21,939 nucleotides of DNA, taken from contig JACMMG010000047.1 in the NCBI GenBank assembly GCA_014379165.1, positions 1 through 21,939 of the forward strand, given 5' to 3'. A program made the position numbers and the translations under genes. How positions within the stretch are numbered: position 1 is the stretch's first letter; every line of letters starts with the position of its first letter. The notes under the pieces were generated by a model. It saw only the letters and a program-made list of their open reading frames with translations. It did no database searches and had not been told where the DNA came from. Source of the stretch: Candidatus Parcubacteria bacterium. GTDB taxonomy: Bacteria > Patescibacteriota > Minisyncoccia > Phycocordibacterales > SBAW01. Below, piece by piece: positions 7,027 to 13,261 of the stretch.

Positions 7027-7050
7027 CCTTTCCCCGAGAATGCTTATATG
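7021..7050 (+). promoter_or_regulatory. Possible divergent promoter for the 7102-7458 gene
   Basis: The same palindromic TTGCAA (7021-7026) can serve as a plus-strand -35, with TTATAT at 7044-7049 after 17 bases, or TATATG at 7045-7050 after 18. The predicted leader is about 45 bases. Confidence 0.35.
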
Positions 7051-7101
7051 TCGTAGGCACAAAGCATGCACACCTTCGCGTGCTCATAGAAAGGCTGTAA
7101 C

Positions 7102-7458
7102 ATGGACGATTCCTGGGTAAAACTCTTCAAGAGCTTTGAGCGCTATCGGGGCGGACAGGTGTTGGTCTCCTATGGGCATACGCTCGACCGAGGAGAAATA
7201 AAGGAGTTAATGTTTTCCTCTAACGGAAAGGTCACAATCCAATGCAAGTGGAGAGCGCGATCGGAAAAGGGAAAAGATTGGAGATTGTTTTCGCTCGGAG
7301 ACTTCATCCTTGATGCATTCCCTCTTACGAAAGACGAGCACGGTAGGCTCTCTTTCATTGAGGGAACAAAGACAGTGACGCTCTACACTGCCCACGATCC
7401 GAGCAACATTCCGCGCCCCGTTCTCGGGGTGCTGCGAAGTCCGACGGACGGAATATAA
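7102..7458 (+). CDS. Hypothetical protein, single-gene transcription unit
   Basis: An unrecognised 118-residue soluble protein (MDDSWVKLFKSFERYRGGQVLVSYG...). It is rich in short beta-like stretches (GKVTIQCKWRARSEK, KTVTLYTAHD) and has no signal peptide or membrane segment. The start is ATG 7102 with AAAGG placed 7 bases upstream, one of the better ribosome-binding sites in the window. It is the only plus-strand gene in a long minus-strand region, diverges from rpmE, and is followed by a clear intrinsic terminator, so it is probably expressed alone. Ends in TAA. Function unknown. Confidence 0.72.
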   Translation: MDDSWVKLFKSFERYRGGQVLVSYGHTLDRGEIKELMFSSNGKVTIQCKWRARSEKGKDWRLFSLGDFILDAFPLTKDEHGRLSFIEGTKTVTLYTAHDPSNIPRPVLGVLRSPTDGI

Positions 7459-7478
7459 GTCCCCGGAAAGAAGTCTTG

Positions 7479-7501
7479 GCCCGAATATCTCGGGCTTTTT
7501 T
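7479..7501 (+). terminator. Intrinsic terminator after the 7102-7458 gene
   Basis: GCCCGA (7479-7484), loop ATATC, TCGGGC (7490-7495), then six T. In the other direction it is preceded, not followed, by the T-run equivalent, so it is oriented for the plus-strand gene. Confidence 0.88.
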
Positions 7502-7514
7502 ATACTTTGTTTAG

Positions 7515-8882
7515 CTAATTATCTTTAAGAAAATCAACATTCTTCTGGATATCCGCAACTTTCGCCATTACCTGATTCGCATACGCCTGGCCAGCCGTAG
7601 CCCATCCGCCACCGGCATAATATTTGGCTGCCGCTGTATGCTGGGCCGAATAGCCACCGCCGGCACCTAAATCGCCAAGATACAAAGACATCGCCATAAT
7701 AGCGTCTTGCGGGTCCCATGGATTTGCAACGGAAACACCACGCGCTGCTGCAATGCGGGTCGCATAGCTTGCCCATGTAGAAGCAATAAATTGTGCCGGG
7801 CCCATGGCGCCACCCCAGCCTCCTGCGCTTGCAATAGGACAAGAAACTACCTGGCGGTGTGGATCAAACCCAAGTTGGTTCGAGAGCGCCAAAAATGGCG
7901 GGACGTCGCGCGTTGGGCTCATCACATTTACAAACGGTCTTCCTGTATTTTTGCCGTTACCGGCACCGGTCGCGTCGTTGGTAAGGTAACACTGTCCCAC
8001 ATTAACGCCGAGGTTCGACTCTTGGGTCAAAATCGCAAGTACGAGCGCGGGGTCAACACCGGTTGATTTTTGTGCAGCCTGTGCGTATGTAAGAGCGGTT
8101 CCGAACTGAATCGCTGCCGCATCACGCAATGGAAAAAGTGCTGCACGGATCGCGGCAGCTTTTGCCTGTCTGTCGGCAAGTACTTGGCTGTAAGCAGCTT
8201 CGTCTTTTTTGGTAAGGTTAAGAAGCTGTGTTTTTTCCGTCTCACTTTGCTTGATGACGCCTTTTTTTACTTCAACTTCATGCTTGGCATCAAGTTCGGC
8301 ATTTTGCTTTTTATTCAGCGCTTCCTTTTCTGCTTGAGTTTGTGTACGCACGCCGCGCAGTTCGTCAAAATGGATCTGGAGGTCGCGGTTAATAACATCT
8401 ATCGCATCAGCCGAGGCGAAAAAATCAGAAAAATTTTGTGAGGTCAGCATTAGCATCGCCAGAGGCGTCGTTTCAAGTTCACCTTTCTCGCGAAGAAGCT
8501 GTGCAAGTGAGGTATGACCTTCTTCAAGACGCTTTTCGAGCGTGGCAATATTTTTTTGTTTTTCGCTTATTTCGCTGGCGAGCGTAGTAATGGTGTTGTT
8601 GCGCTGTTTTATTTCACTCTCCGCTTTTTTTATCTGGGCATTTAATAGGGTGACGTCGCCCTGGAGTGTGTTCTTTTTTACTTTCGTATCGTCGAGCACT
8701 TTCTGCCACTGGGCAATTTCAATCTGGAGTTTGTCGTATTCAGCCTGCAGCCTGGCTTTTTCTTCTGGAGAAAGCGCCTGGGCCTCCACCTGGGGAGTGG
8801 TAGCAAAAATGGAAAATCCCCCGGTTATGCATCCAAAACCAAGCAGAACAAGCACGATAATTCGAAGCGGCCCTGTTTTCAT
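7515..8882 (-). CDS. Secreted coiled-coil protein with C-terminal lytic transglycosylase domain
   Basis: A 455-residue protein. Residues ~7-35 form a signal peptide or anchor (RIIVLVLLGFGCITGGFSIFA, then VEAQA). Residues ~38-250 are long heptad-rich helices with a short non-coiled insert at ~138-160 (TTPLAMLMLTSQNFSDFFASA), the layout of EnvC/PcsB-type coiled coils that FtsEX-like complexes use to control murein hydrolases. Residues ~262-450 are an SLT/MltB-like transglycosylase with the presumed catalytic Glu288 (LTQESNLG) and GGAMGPAQFIASTW (357-370). It should cleave peptidoglycan glycan strands outside the membrane. The start is ATG 8882; the open frame runs to 8945, but that part lies over the promoter. 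GAAAG precedes the ATG. Ends in TAG. Confidence 0.88.
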   Translation of the reverse strand: MKTGPLRIIVLVLLGFGCITGGFSIFATTPQVEAQALSPEEKARLQAEYDKLQIEIAQWQKVLDDTKVKKNTLQGDVTLLNAQIKKAESEIKQRNNTITTLASEISEKQKNIATLEKRLEEGHTSLAQLLREKGELETTPLAMLMLTSQNFSDFFASADAIDVINRDLQIHFDELRGVRTQTQAEKEALNKKQNAELDAKHEVEVKKGVIKQSETEKTQLLNLTKKDEAAYSQVLADRQAKAAAIRAALFPLRDAAAIQFGTALTYAQAAQKSTGVDPALVLAILTQESNLGVNVGQCYLTNDATGAGNGKNTGRPFVNVMSPTRDVPPFLALSNQLGFDPHRQVVSCPIASAGGWGGAMGPAQFIASTWASYATRIAAARGVSVANPWDPQDAIMAMSLYLGDLGAGGGYSAQHTAAAKYYAGGGWATAGQAYANQVMAKVADIQKNVDFLKDN

Positions 8883-8893
8883 ATGCTTTCTAT

Positions 8894-8902
8894 AGTATAG
8901 CA
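8894..8902 (-). promoter_or_regulatory. Extended -10 element of the transglycosylase gene
   Basis: Minus strand TGC-TATACT (TATACT at 8894-8899), 11 bases before the ATG at 8882. No good -35 is visible at 16-18 bases, as expected for an extended -10 promoter. Confidence 0.5.
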
Positions 8903-8949
8903 GACGACGCCGAGGGATTTGAATTACAAAAAATGAATACCTCACAGAC

Positions 8950-8985
8950 TTTTATTTACCTATTCGCACGAATAGGTAAATAAAA
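8950..8985. repeat. Long perfect inverted repeat (17-bp arms, 2-base centre)
   Basis: TTTTATTTACCTATTCG (8950-8966) is exactly complementary to 8969-8985 around CA. The stem is AT-rich with no terminator-like T-run after it on either strand. It lies about 50 bases upstream of the transglycosylase -10 element and just past the terminator of the 9055-9366 gene. Confidence 0.85.
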
Positions 8986-8993
8986 AAGATAAC

Positions 8994-9025
8994 AAAAAAG
9001 AGCCTCCCGACTTAGCAGAAGGCTC
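8994..9025 (-). terminator. Intrinsic terminator after the 9055-9366 gene
   Basis: On the minus strand GAGCCT (9020-9025), a 14-base loop, AGGCTC (9000-9005) and six T (8994-8999). Its orientation supports a transcribed minus-strand gene just upstream. Confidence 0.75.
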
Positions 9026-9054
9026 ATTCTAGTTGCATATCGAGAGAAACGGAC

Positions 9055-9366
9055 TTAGCGCCGAACCTCAATCTCGACCTCGGTCCTGGATGGTATCCGA
9101 TACCCTTTGGATGTTGGTTTGCCGTCAGGTTCATTACCTTCAAGCTCATAGCCGCAAAGTTTCTTGTTAATTCTTGCCAAAACATACCAACGATCGACCC
9201 AATGGAACCGCACACCCACAGGAAGTTCCTCAACCCGCCGGCTAATGAGTCCCCGTACCAGTGACTGGACCATTTTGTTTCGCCTTTGAATTGAATTGCC
9301 GCTAGAAAATACAATACAACAAAATACATGAAGAGTCGAAAATATCATTAGCGCTACGAGTTCCAT
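9055..9366 (-). CDS. Hypothetical small membrane-anchored protein
   Basis: An unrecognised 103-residue protein. Residues 1-20 (MELVALMIFSTLHVFCCIVF) are hydrophobic and could be an anchor or signal. The rest is basic and mixed (VRFHWVDRWYVLARINKKLCGYELEGN; C-terminus SRTEVEIEVRR). I chose ATG 9366; the frame reaches TTG 9399, but that lies in the rplY terminator. Evidence that it is real: it sits exactly between two minus-strand terminators, with its own terminator 30 bases past the TAA. A 22-bp perfect palindrome covers its start codon, suggesting control by a repressor or by RNA structure. An alternative minus-strand frame at 9024-9329 is less likely. Confidence 0.55.
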   Translation of the reverse strand: MELVALMIFSTLHVFCCIVFSSGNSIQRRNKMVQSLVRGLISRRVEELPVGVRFHWVDRWYVLARINKKLCGYELEGNEPDGKPTSKGYRIPSRTEVEIEVRR

Positions 9367-9378
9367 ATATGGAACTCG
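9357..9378. repeat. 22-bp perfect palindrome over a start codon
   Basis: CGAGTTCCATA (9357-9367) is followed immediately by its exact reverse complement (9368-9378). The ATG of the minus-strand gene (9364-9366) is inside it. It could be a dimeric-repressor operator or an mRNA hairpin hiding the start. Confidence 0.85.
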
Positions 9379-9397
9379 AGTATTAGAATGGGAATAC

Positions 9398-9425
9398 AAA
9401 AAAAACCGGCTCTTGCCGGTTTTTT
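9398..9425. terminator. Bidirectional intrinsic terminator after rplY
   Basis: CCGGC (9406-9410), TCTT, GCCGG (9415-9419), flanked by eight A on the left and six T on the right, so both strands end in a T-run. It starts 1 base after the rplY stop codon and mainly ends the fba-rplY unit. Confidence 0.9.
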
Positions 9426-9426
9426 G

Positions 9427-10083
9427 TTATTCTTTCTTTTCTGCTGCGGCGTCGCCTCCTTCAGCTTCGTCTTCTTTCTTGCCGCGCTCTTCGGAAATTT
9501 CAATTGCTGAGATATCTGCCGCAACTTCCTCAACCGGTTCTTCTTTAGCAACGTCGATCATGGCGACAACTTCGTCGGCATCAACAGAGAGTTTTGCGCT
9601 TGCGGGGATTTTAAGGTCGCTGATTTTTATCTGATCTTCAAGTGTTACAAGTTTTGAAATATCAGCATGGAACGCGTGTGGCAAGTCTTTAGGTTCGCAC
9701 TCGATCTCAATTTCGTGCATAACTTTAACCAAAATGCCGCCAAGGTCTTTAACTGCAGGACTCTCGCCTTCGAACTCTACGGGGATAGAAACAGTAACGG
9801 TCTGACCTTTCTGAATAGCATAAAAATCGGCATGGAGGATGGTGCCTGAAACAGCGTCGGTAACTACCTCATGAATAAGCGCGTCTTTGTCACTGCCGAG
9901 ACCTTTCAGCGTAATGACGGTCGACTCACCTGCCTGATGGAATACCTTTTCAAACTGTTTTGCATCAACTGAAATCGGAGTCGACTCCTCAGAGCGGCCG
10001 TAGACGACCGCGGGCAAAATGCCCTTGTTTCGCAAGGCTTTTGCTTTTGTGGTTATTTCGCGCTTCTCTACTGTCAGTTCCAT
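9427..10083 (-). CDS. rplY: 50S ribosomal protein L25, CTC/TL5 type
   Basis: L25 binds 5S rRNA in the large subunit. The 218-residue protein has the N-terminal 5S-binding domain (LTVEKREITTKAKALRNKGILPAVVYG) and the C-terminal TL5-like beta domain (DFYAIQKGQTVTVSIPVEFEGESPAVKDLGGILVKVMHEIEIECEPKDLP), so it is the long general-stress-protein form. The tail from ~185 is very acidic (ISEERGKKEDEAEGGDAAAEKKE). The start is ATG 10083, 52 bases after fba. A weak promoter TTGCGT-17-TAGAGT ends 8 bases before the ATG, so it may be transcribed both with fba and alone. Ends in TAA at a strong terminator. Confidence 0.94.
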   Translation of the reverse strand: MELTVEKREITTKAKALRNKGILPAVVYGRSEESTPISVDAKQFEKVFHQAGESTVITLKGLGSDKDALIHEVVTDAVSGTILHADFYAIQKGQTVTVSIPVEFEGESPAVKDLGGILVKVMHEIEIECEPKDLPHAFHADISKLVTLEDQIKISDLKIPASAKLSVDADEVVAMIDVAKEEPVEEVAADISAIEISEERGKKEDEAEGGDAAAEKKE

Positions 10084-10135
10084 GTCACAACACTCTAACT
10101 AATTTTTTGGAAAAACGCAAGAGCAACCGGCTAAA

Positions 10136-10993
10136 TTATACTTCCGCGAACAATCGCATTTTGCTGGCGACATATGCTTCCATTTTTTCTACTGCCGGGG
10201 TGAGAAATTTGTATGGCGTTGTTTCATCCCCATTGCTCAAAGACTCTTTAAGCGCATCACGGTACAAAACGCGTAAGTCGGTATTGATATGTATTATCAC
10301 AATCCCCGCCTTAATGGCGGCCGTAAATTCTTCATCTGGTGAGCCTGAGCCACCGTGCAAAACAAGCGGCACCCCTGCGGCGTTCGCAAGCTCTTTAATA
10401 CGATCTATTGAAAGCTTCGGCTGGCCGCTTTTTACAATGCCGTGGATATTGCCGACTGCCGGTGCAATGAGGTCTGCACCGCTCTCCTCAACCAATTTCT
10501 TCAGATCTTCAGGCTTCGTCATCATCTCTTGCGTCGCTGCAGCACCCTCCGGCAAAGTATCCATTACTTTTGAAGAGGTGCCGATGTAACCCAGTTCTCC
10601 TTCCATGAGTACATCGCGGCCAGAGGCGCGCGCATATTTAACGCACGTCGTAAGCATGTGCAGATTTTCCTCAAACGGGAGCTGCGCGCCGTCAACTACA
10701 ATAGAGTCGACCCCGGCTGAAATTGCACGCTGAACTTTTTCAACGCTATAGGTATGGTCGGCGTTTAAAAAAAGTGGAAGGCCGTTTGCACGGTGCACGT
10801 CGATAATTGCGCGAGCATGAGAAAGGGGAAAGAATCCCCGTTCGCCTTCAGAGAGTCCAGCTATTGCAGGAATGCCGGTTTCTTTAACTGCCCGAGCAAT
10901 TGCCTCAAGCTGGTTAGAATCGGAAAAATTAAAATGCCCGATTCCTTTATTCGCCTGTTTATATTCTTCAACAACTTCCCGCAGTGTCTGCAT
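10136..10993 (-). CDS. fba: Class II fructose-bisphosphate aldolase (FbaA/GatY-KbaY family)
   Basis: It reversibly splits fructose-1,6-bisphosphate into dihydroxyacetone phosphate and glyceraldehyde-3-phosphate, using a divalent metal. In the 285 residues, Asp79-His80 (NADH in the sequence LNADHTYS), DGAQLPFEEN (101-110), EGELGYIG (131-138), His184 (GNIHG), His213 (LHGGSG) and NTDL (237-240) match the catalytic and metal-binding positions of the family. The related tagatose-bisphosphate aldolases share these motifs, so substrate preference is not proven. ATG 10993 sits 6 bases after a TATACT element, predicting a leaderless mRNA. It diverges from a PfkB-family sugar kinase, which could make its substrate, and is followed by rplY. 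Confidence 0.92.
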   Translation of the reverse strand: MQTLREVVEEYKQANKGIGHFNFSDSNQLEAIARAVKETGIPAIAGLSEGERGFFPLSHARAIIDVHRANGLPLFLNADHTYSVEKVQRAISAGVDSIVVDGAQLPFEENLHMLTTCVKYARASGRDVLMEGELGYIGTSSKVMDTLPEGAAATQEMMTKPEDLKKLVEESGADLIAPAVGNIHGIVKSGQPKLSIDRIKELANAAGVPLVLHGGSGSPDEEFTAAIKAGIVIIHINTDLRVLYRDALKESLSNGDETTPYKFLTPAVEKMEAYVASKMRLFAEV

Positions 10994-10999
10994 TCATAC

Positions 11000-11007
11000 A
11001 GTATACT
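11000..11007. promoter_or_regulatory. Palindromic -10 element shared by divergent fba and PfkB-family genes
   Basis: AGTATACT is its own reverse complement, so TATACT occurs on both strands (11002-11007 plus, 11000-11005 minus). Each is exactly 6 bases from an ATG (11014 plus, 10993 minus). Neither side has a good -35. Predicted transcription starts fall on or next to the start codons. Confidence 0.5.
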
Positions 11008-11013
11008 ACTTTC

Positions 11014-12036
11014 ATGGCACTAGATTTCCTAGCTATAGGCGACCCGGTTATCGACAACTTTATCCGGCTTAAAGATGCTTCAGTCCATTGCAAGATTAAC
11101 AATGAGGAGTGCGAAATATGCATGCGCTGGGGTGACAAGATCCCCTATGAATCCGCGACCGAAGTTTCGGGAGTAGGCAACGCGCTGAATGCCGCCGTGG
11201 CAGCAGCGAAACTAGGATTAAAATCAGCCGTTCGAGCGTATGTCGGATTAAACGAAAATGGGGAAAAATGCATCACTGCACTGCGCGATCAGGGCGTTGA
11301 TGTCTCACTTATTGAAAAGGTGCCGGGCAAGCGCACTAACTATCACTTTGTACTTTGGTACGAAGATAACCGCACAATTCTTATCAATCACGAGACATTC
11401 GATTATCAGGTGCCTGCCCTTTCCGAAGCACCCCGATGGCTCTACCTTTCGTCTCTGGGCGCGAATTCGCTCGCATATCATAAAGCGTGGGACGAACAAC
11501 TTAAAAAGTGGCCCGACACTAAGTTTGCATTCCAGCCGGGCACATATCAGATACAATCGAGCCAGGAGCAGAATTGGCTGGACGATCACCTTTCCGAATT
11601 CGAGGAGCTCTACAAACGAACGGATATATTTTTCTGCAACAAAGAAGAGGCGCAGAGGATACTGAAATTACCTGGTGATACAGATATTAAGAACTTACTT
11701 CAAAAAATAAAAGAAATTGGACCGAAAATAGTAGTTATCACCGATGACGCGCGCGGCGCTTACGCGATAGACGAGCAGGGGGAAATGCTTCATACACCAC
11801 GCTACCCGGACCCGCGGCCGCCATATGAAATTACCGGCGCAGGCGACGCGTTTGCCTCAACAACTGTTATCGCACTTTCCCATGGAAAAACCCTCGGCGA
11901 AGCGATTCAATGGGGTGCAACAAATGCCTCTGCAGTTTTGCAGGAGATTGGCGCTCAAAAAGGTCTGCTTACGCTAGAACAACTTCAAAAAAATCTTTCA
12001 AACCCCCCGGGGCCGTTCCAAATAGAAAAAATTTAA
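11014..12036 (+). CDS. PfkB/ribokinase-family sugar kinase
   Basis: An ATP-dependent carbohydrate or nucleoside kinase of 340 residues. The N-terminal part has the substrate lid and GVGNALNAAVAAAKLG (53-68, family signature 1). The C-terminal signature ITGAGDAFAS contains the anion hole GAGD (275-278), with Asp278 as catalytic base. DIFFCNKEEAQRIL matches the family N-x-x-E segment. I start at ATG 11014 (MALDFLAIGDPVID); a GTG at 10984 is in frame, but it overlaps fba and the promoter. The divergent fba neighbour suggests a fructose-6-phosphate kinase role in glycolysis, but adenosine or other sugar kinases share these motifs, so this is inference. It has an apparent leaderless mRNA. Its TAA stop overlaps that of the convergent small gene. 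Confidence 0.88.
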   Translation: MALDFLAIGDPVIDNFIRLKDASVHCKINNEECEICMRWGDKIPYESATEVSGVGNALNAAVAAAKLGLKSAVRAYVGLNENGEKCITALRDQGVDVSLIEKVPGKRTNYHFVLWYEDNRTILINHETFDYQVPALSEAPRWLYLSSLGANSLAYHKAWDEQLKKWPDTKFAFQPGTYQIQSSQEQNWLDDHLSEFEELYKRTDIFFCNKEEAQRILKLPGDTDIKNLLQKIKEIGPKIVVITDDARGAYAIDEQGEMLHTPRYPDPRPPYEITGAGDAFASTTVIALSHGKTLGEAIQWGATNASAVLQEIGAQKGLLTLEQLQKNLSNPPGPFQIEKI

Positions 12037-12215
12037 TCCGGCAGCTGCAATTCGCTATTGATCGTCGAAGCGAACGCTTGGCTAATGGGATTTATTCCCC
12101 ATGCGGCTTGCACCATTACAAGCCCCGCCCACAACCCGCAGGTGGCCAAAAAAATTGTACCAACAAAAAAATGCACATTGGATCTCCAGACACTTCCGCG
12201 GATAGGGTCAATCAT
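12033..12215 (-). CDS. Small hypothetical membrane protein
   Basis: About 60 residues, with one hydrophobic span long enough for a membrane helix (VHFFVGTIFLATCGLWAGLVMVQAAW) between polar ends. It is downstream of tktC in the same direction. The start is ATG 12215 (a GTG is at 12218). A perfect TATAAT (12224-12229) lies 8 bases before the ATG and overlaps the tktC stop codon. The stop shares the sequence TTAA with the stop of the convergent PfkB-family gene. The promoter, spacing and hydrophobicity favour a real gene, but the length is short and the family is unknown. Confidence 0.5.
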   Translation of the reverse strand: MIDPIRGSVWRSNVHFFVGTIFLATCGLWAGLVMVQAAWGINPISQAFASTINSELQLPD

Positions 12216-12223
12216 CACTCTAT

Positions 12224-12229
12224 ATTATA
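12224..12229 (-). promoter_or_regulatory. Consensus -10 (TATAAT) before the small membrane gene
   Basis: The hexamer is perfect on the minus strand and overlaps the tktC stop. No convincing -35 is seen in tktC at 17 bases. If used, the leader would be 0-2 bases. Confidence 0.4.
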
Positions 12230-13226
12230 CCCGTCGCCTACGGACTAGGCGGGCTTTCTCCACAATCCCCCGGACCCCCATGCCATAGTAACTGATTAGC
12301 TCGAGGGGAGTGCCTGACTGGCCGAAACGGTCTTCTACTCCAACAAACTCTATAGGCATGGGCGCCTCTCGTGCCAAAAGCTCCGCAATAGCGCTCCCTA
12401 AGCCCCCTGCAACCTGATGTTCTTCCACCGTCACGACGCGTCCGGCACTTTTAGCCACTTTCACGATCGCTGCTTTATCGAGCGGCTTAATCGTATGTAC
12501 ATTGACCACCGTTACTTCAAAAGTATTTTCAAGTTCGTGTGCCGCAAGAAGTGCGTTATATAAAAGCGGCCCTGTCGCAAATATAGCGACTTCGGGTTTT
12601 TTTCCGCCCCCACGGGACGGATGCCATACGACATTTACTTTGCCGATTTCAAAAGGCGTCTGGAGGGTAGTCATGACCGGAGTTTTTTCCCGGGCAAGCC
12701 GCAAATATACTGGTCCCCTATGTGCGGCGGCAGCAAGTGTTGCTTTGCGCGCCTCGTGTTCATCGCAAGGAGAAATGACAGTCATATTCGGCTGTACCCG
12801 CATAAGCGCAATGTCTTCAAGCGCTTGATGTGTGGCACCATCGGGGCCAACAGAAACGCCCGCGTGTGAGCCTACAATTTTCACAGGCACATTATTTAAA
12901 GAAATGGTGGTGCGGATCTGCTCATTGTTGCGGCCAGGGCTGAAGGCAGCGTACGAAGCAATGAAGGGAATTTTGCCGTAGTTAGCGAGGCCAGAGGCAA
13001 TTGTTGCTAAATTCTGTTCAGCAACACCAAGCTCAATGTAACGCTCCGGATATTTTTCTTTAAAGGCAAGCATGCGGGTACTTTCAGCCAAGTCGGCGCA
13101 TAGTGCCACCACATTTGGGTTGCTCTCACCTAATTCAAGCAAGCCTTTGCCAAACCCATCGCGAGTAGGTGCCAGGGCAGGCGTGTGCAGAATATCTGGC
13201 GCGAGTTTTAATTTAGTATCAAACAT
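12225..13226 (-). CDS. tktC: Transketolase, C-terminal subunit (Pyr and C domains)
   Basis: With the N-terminal half it forms a thiamine-diphosphate enzyme that moves two-carbon ketol units between sugar phosphates. The 333-residue protein has the pyrimidine-binding domain with the catalytic Glu70 (IELGVAEQNLATIASGLA), the SYAAFSPGR..EQIRT loop and the GSHAGVSVGPDGATHQALEDIALMR segment, then the C-terminal domain (EVAIFATGPLLYNAL...VTVEEHQVAGGLGSAIAELL). ATG 13226 is 35 bases after tktN; a TATAAA element 7 bases upstream suggests a possible internal promoter. Ends in TAA with three to four Arg residues before it. Confidence 0.94.
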   Translation of the reverse strand: MFDTKLKLAPDILHTPALAPTRDGFGKGLLELGESNPNVVALCADLAESTRMLAFKEKYPERYIELGVAEQNLATIASGLANYGKIPFIASYAAFSPGRNNEQIRTTISLNNVPVKIVGSHAGVSVGPDGATHQALEDIALMRVQPNMTVISPCDEHEARKATLAAAAHRGPVYLRLAREKTPVMTTLQTPFEIGKVNVVWHPSRGGGKKPEVAIFATGPLLYNALLAAHELENTFEVTVVNVHTIKPLDKAAIVKVAKSAGRVVTVEEHQVAGGLGSAIAELLAREAPMPIEFVGVEDRFGQSGTPLELISYYGMGVRGIVEKARLVRRRRV

Positions 13227-13233
13227 ACATCAA

Positions 13234-13239
13234 TTTATA
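13234..13239 (-). promoter_or_regulatory. Possible -10 (TATAAA) before tktC
   Basis: On the minus strand TATAAA lies 7 bases from the tktC ATG, in an AT-rich 35-base gap that also holds the small inverted repeat TGAAAAAC/GTTTTTCA (13243-13260). No clear -35. It may be only AT-rich spacer. Confidence 0.3.
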
Positions 13240-13261
13240 TTTATGAAAAACAAGTTTTTCA

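Noticed and set aside
6991..7071. Longer L31 (99 residues) starting at 7071
   Set aside because: The extension is not L31-like and covers a near-consensus promoter; the family start MKTDTHP is at 6990.
7707..8441. Plus-strand cysteine-rich open frames across the transglycosylase
   Set aside because: They are antisense shadows of a clearly conserved gene.
8883..8945. Longer transglycosylase starting at 8945
   Set aside because: It would add a basic stretch before the signal peptide and cover the extended -10.
9024..9329. Alternative minus-strand frame of 101 residues
   Set aside because: It overlaps the 9055-9366 frame, runs into the terminator stem (8994-9025), and has no better start signal.
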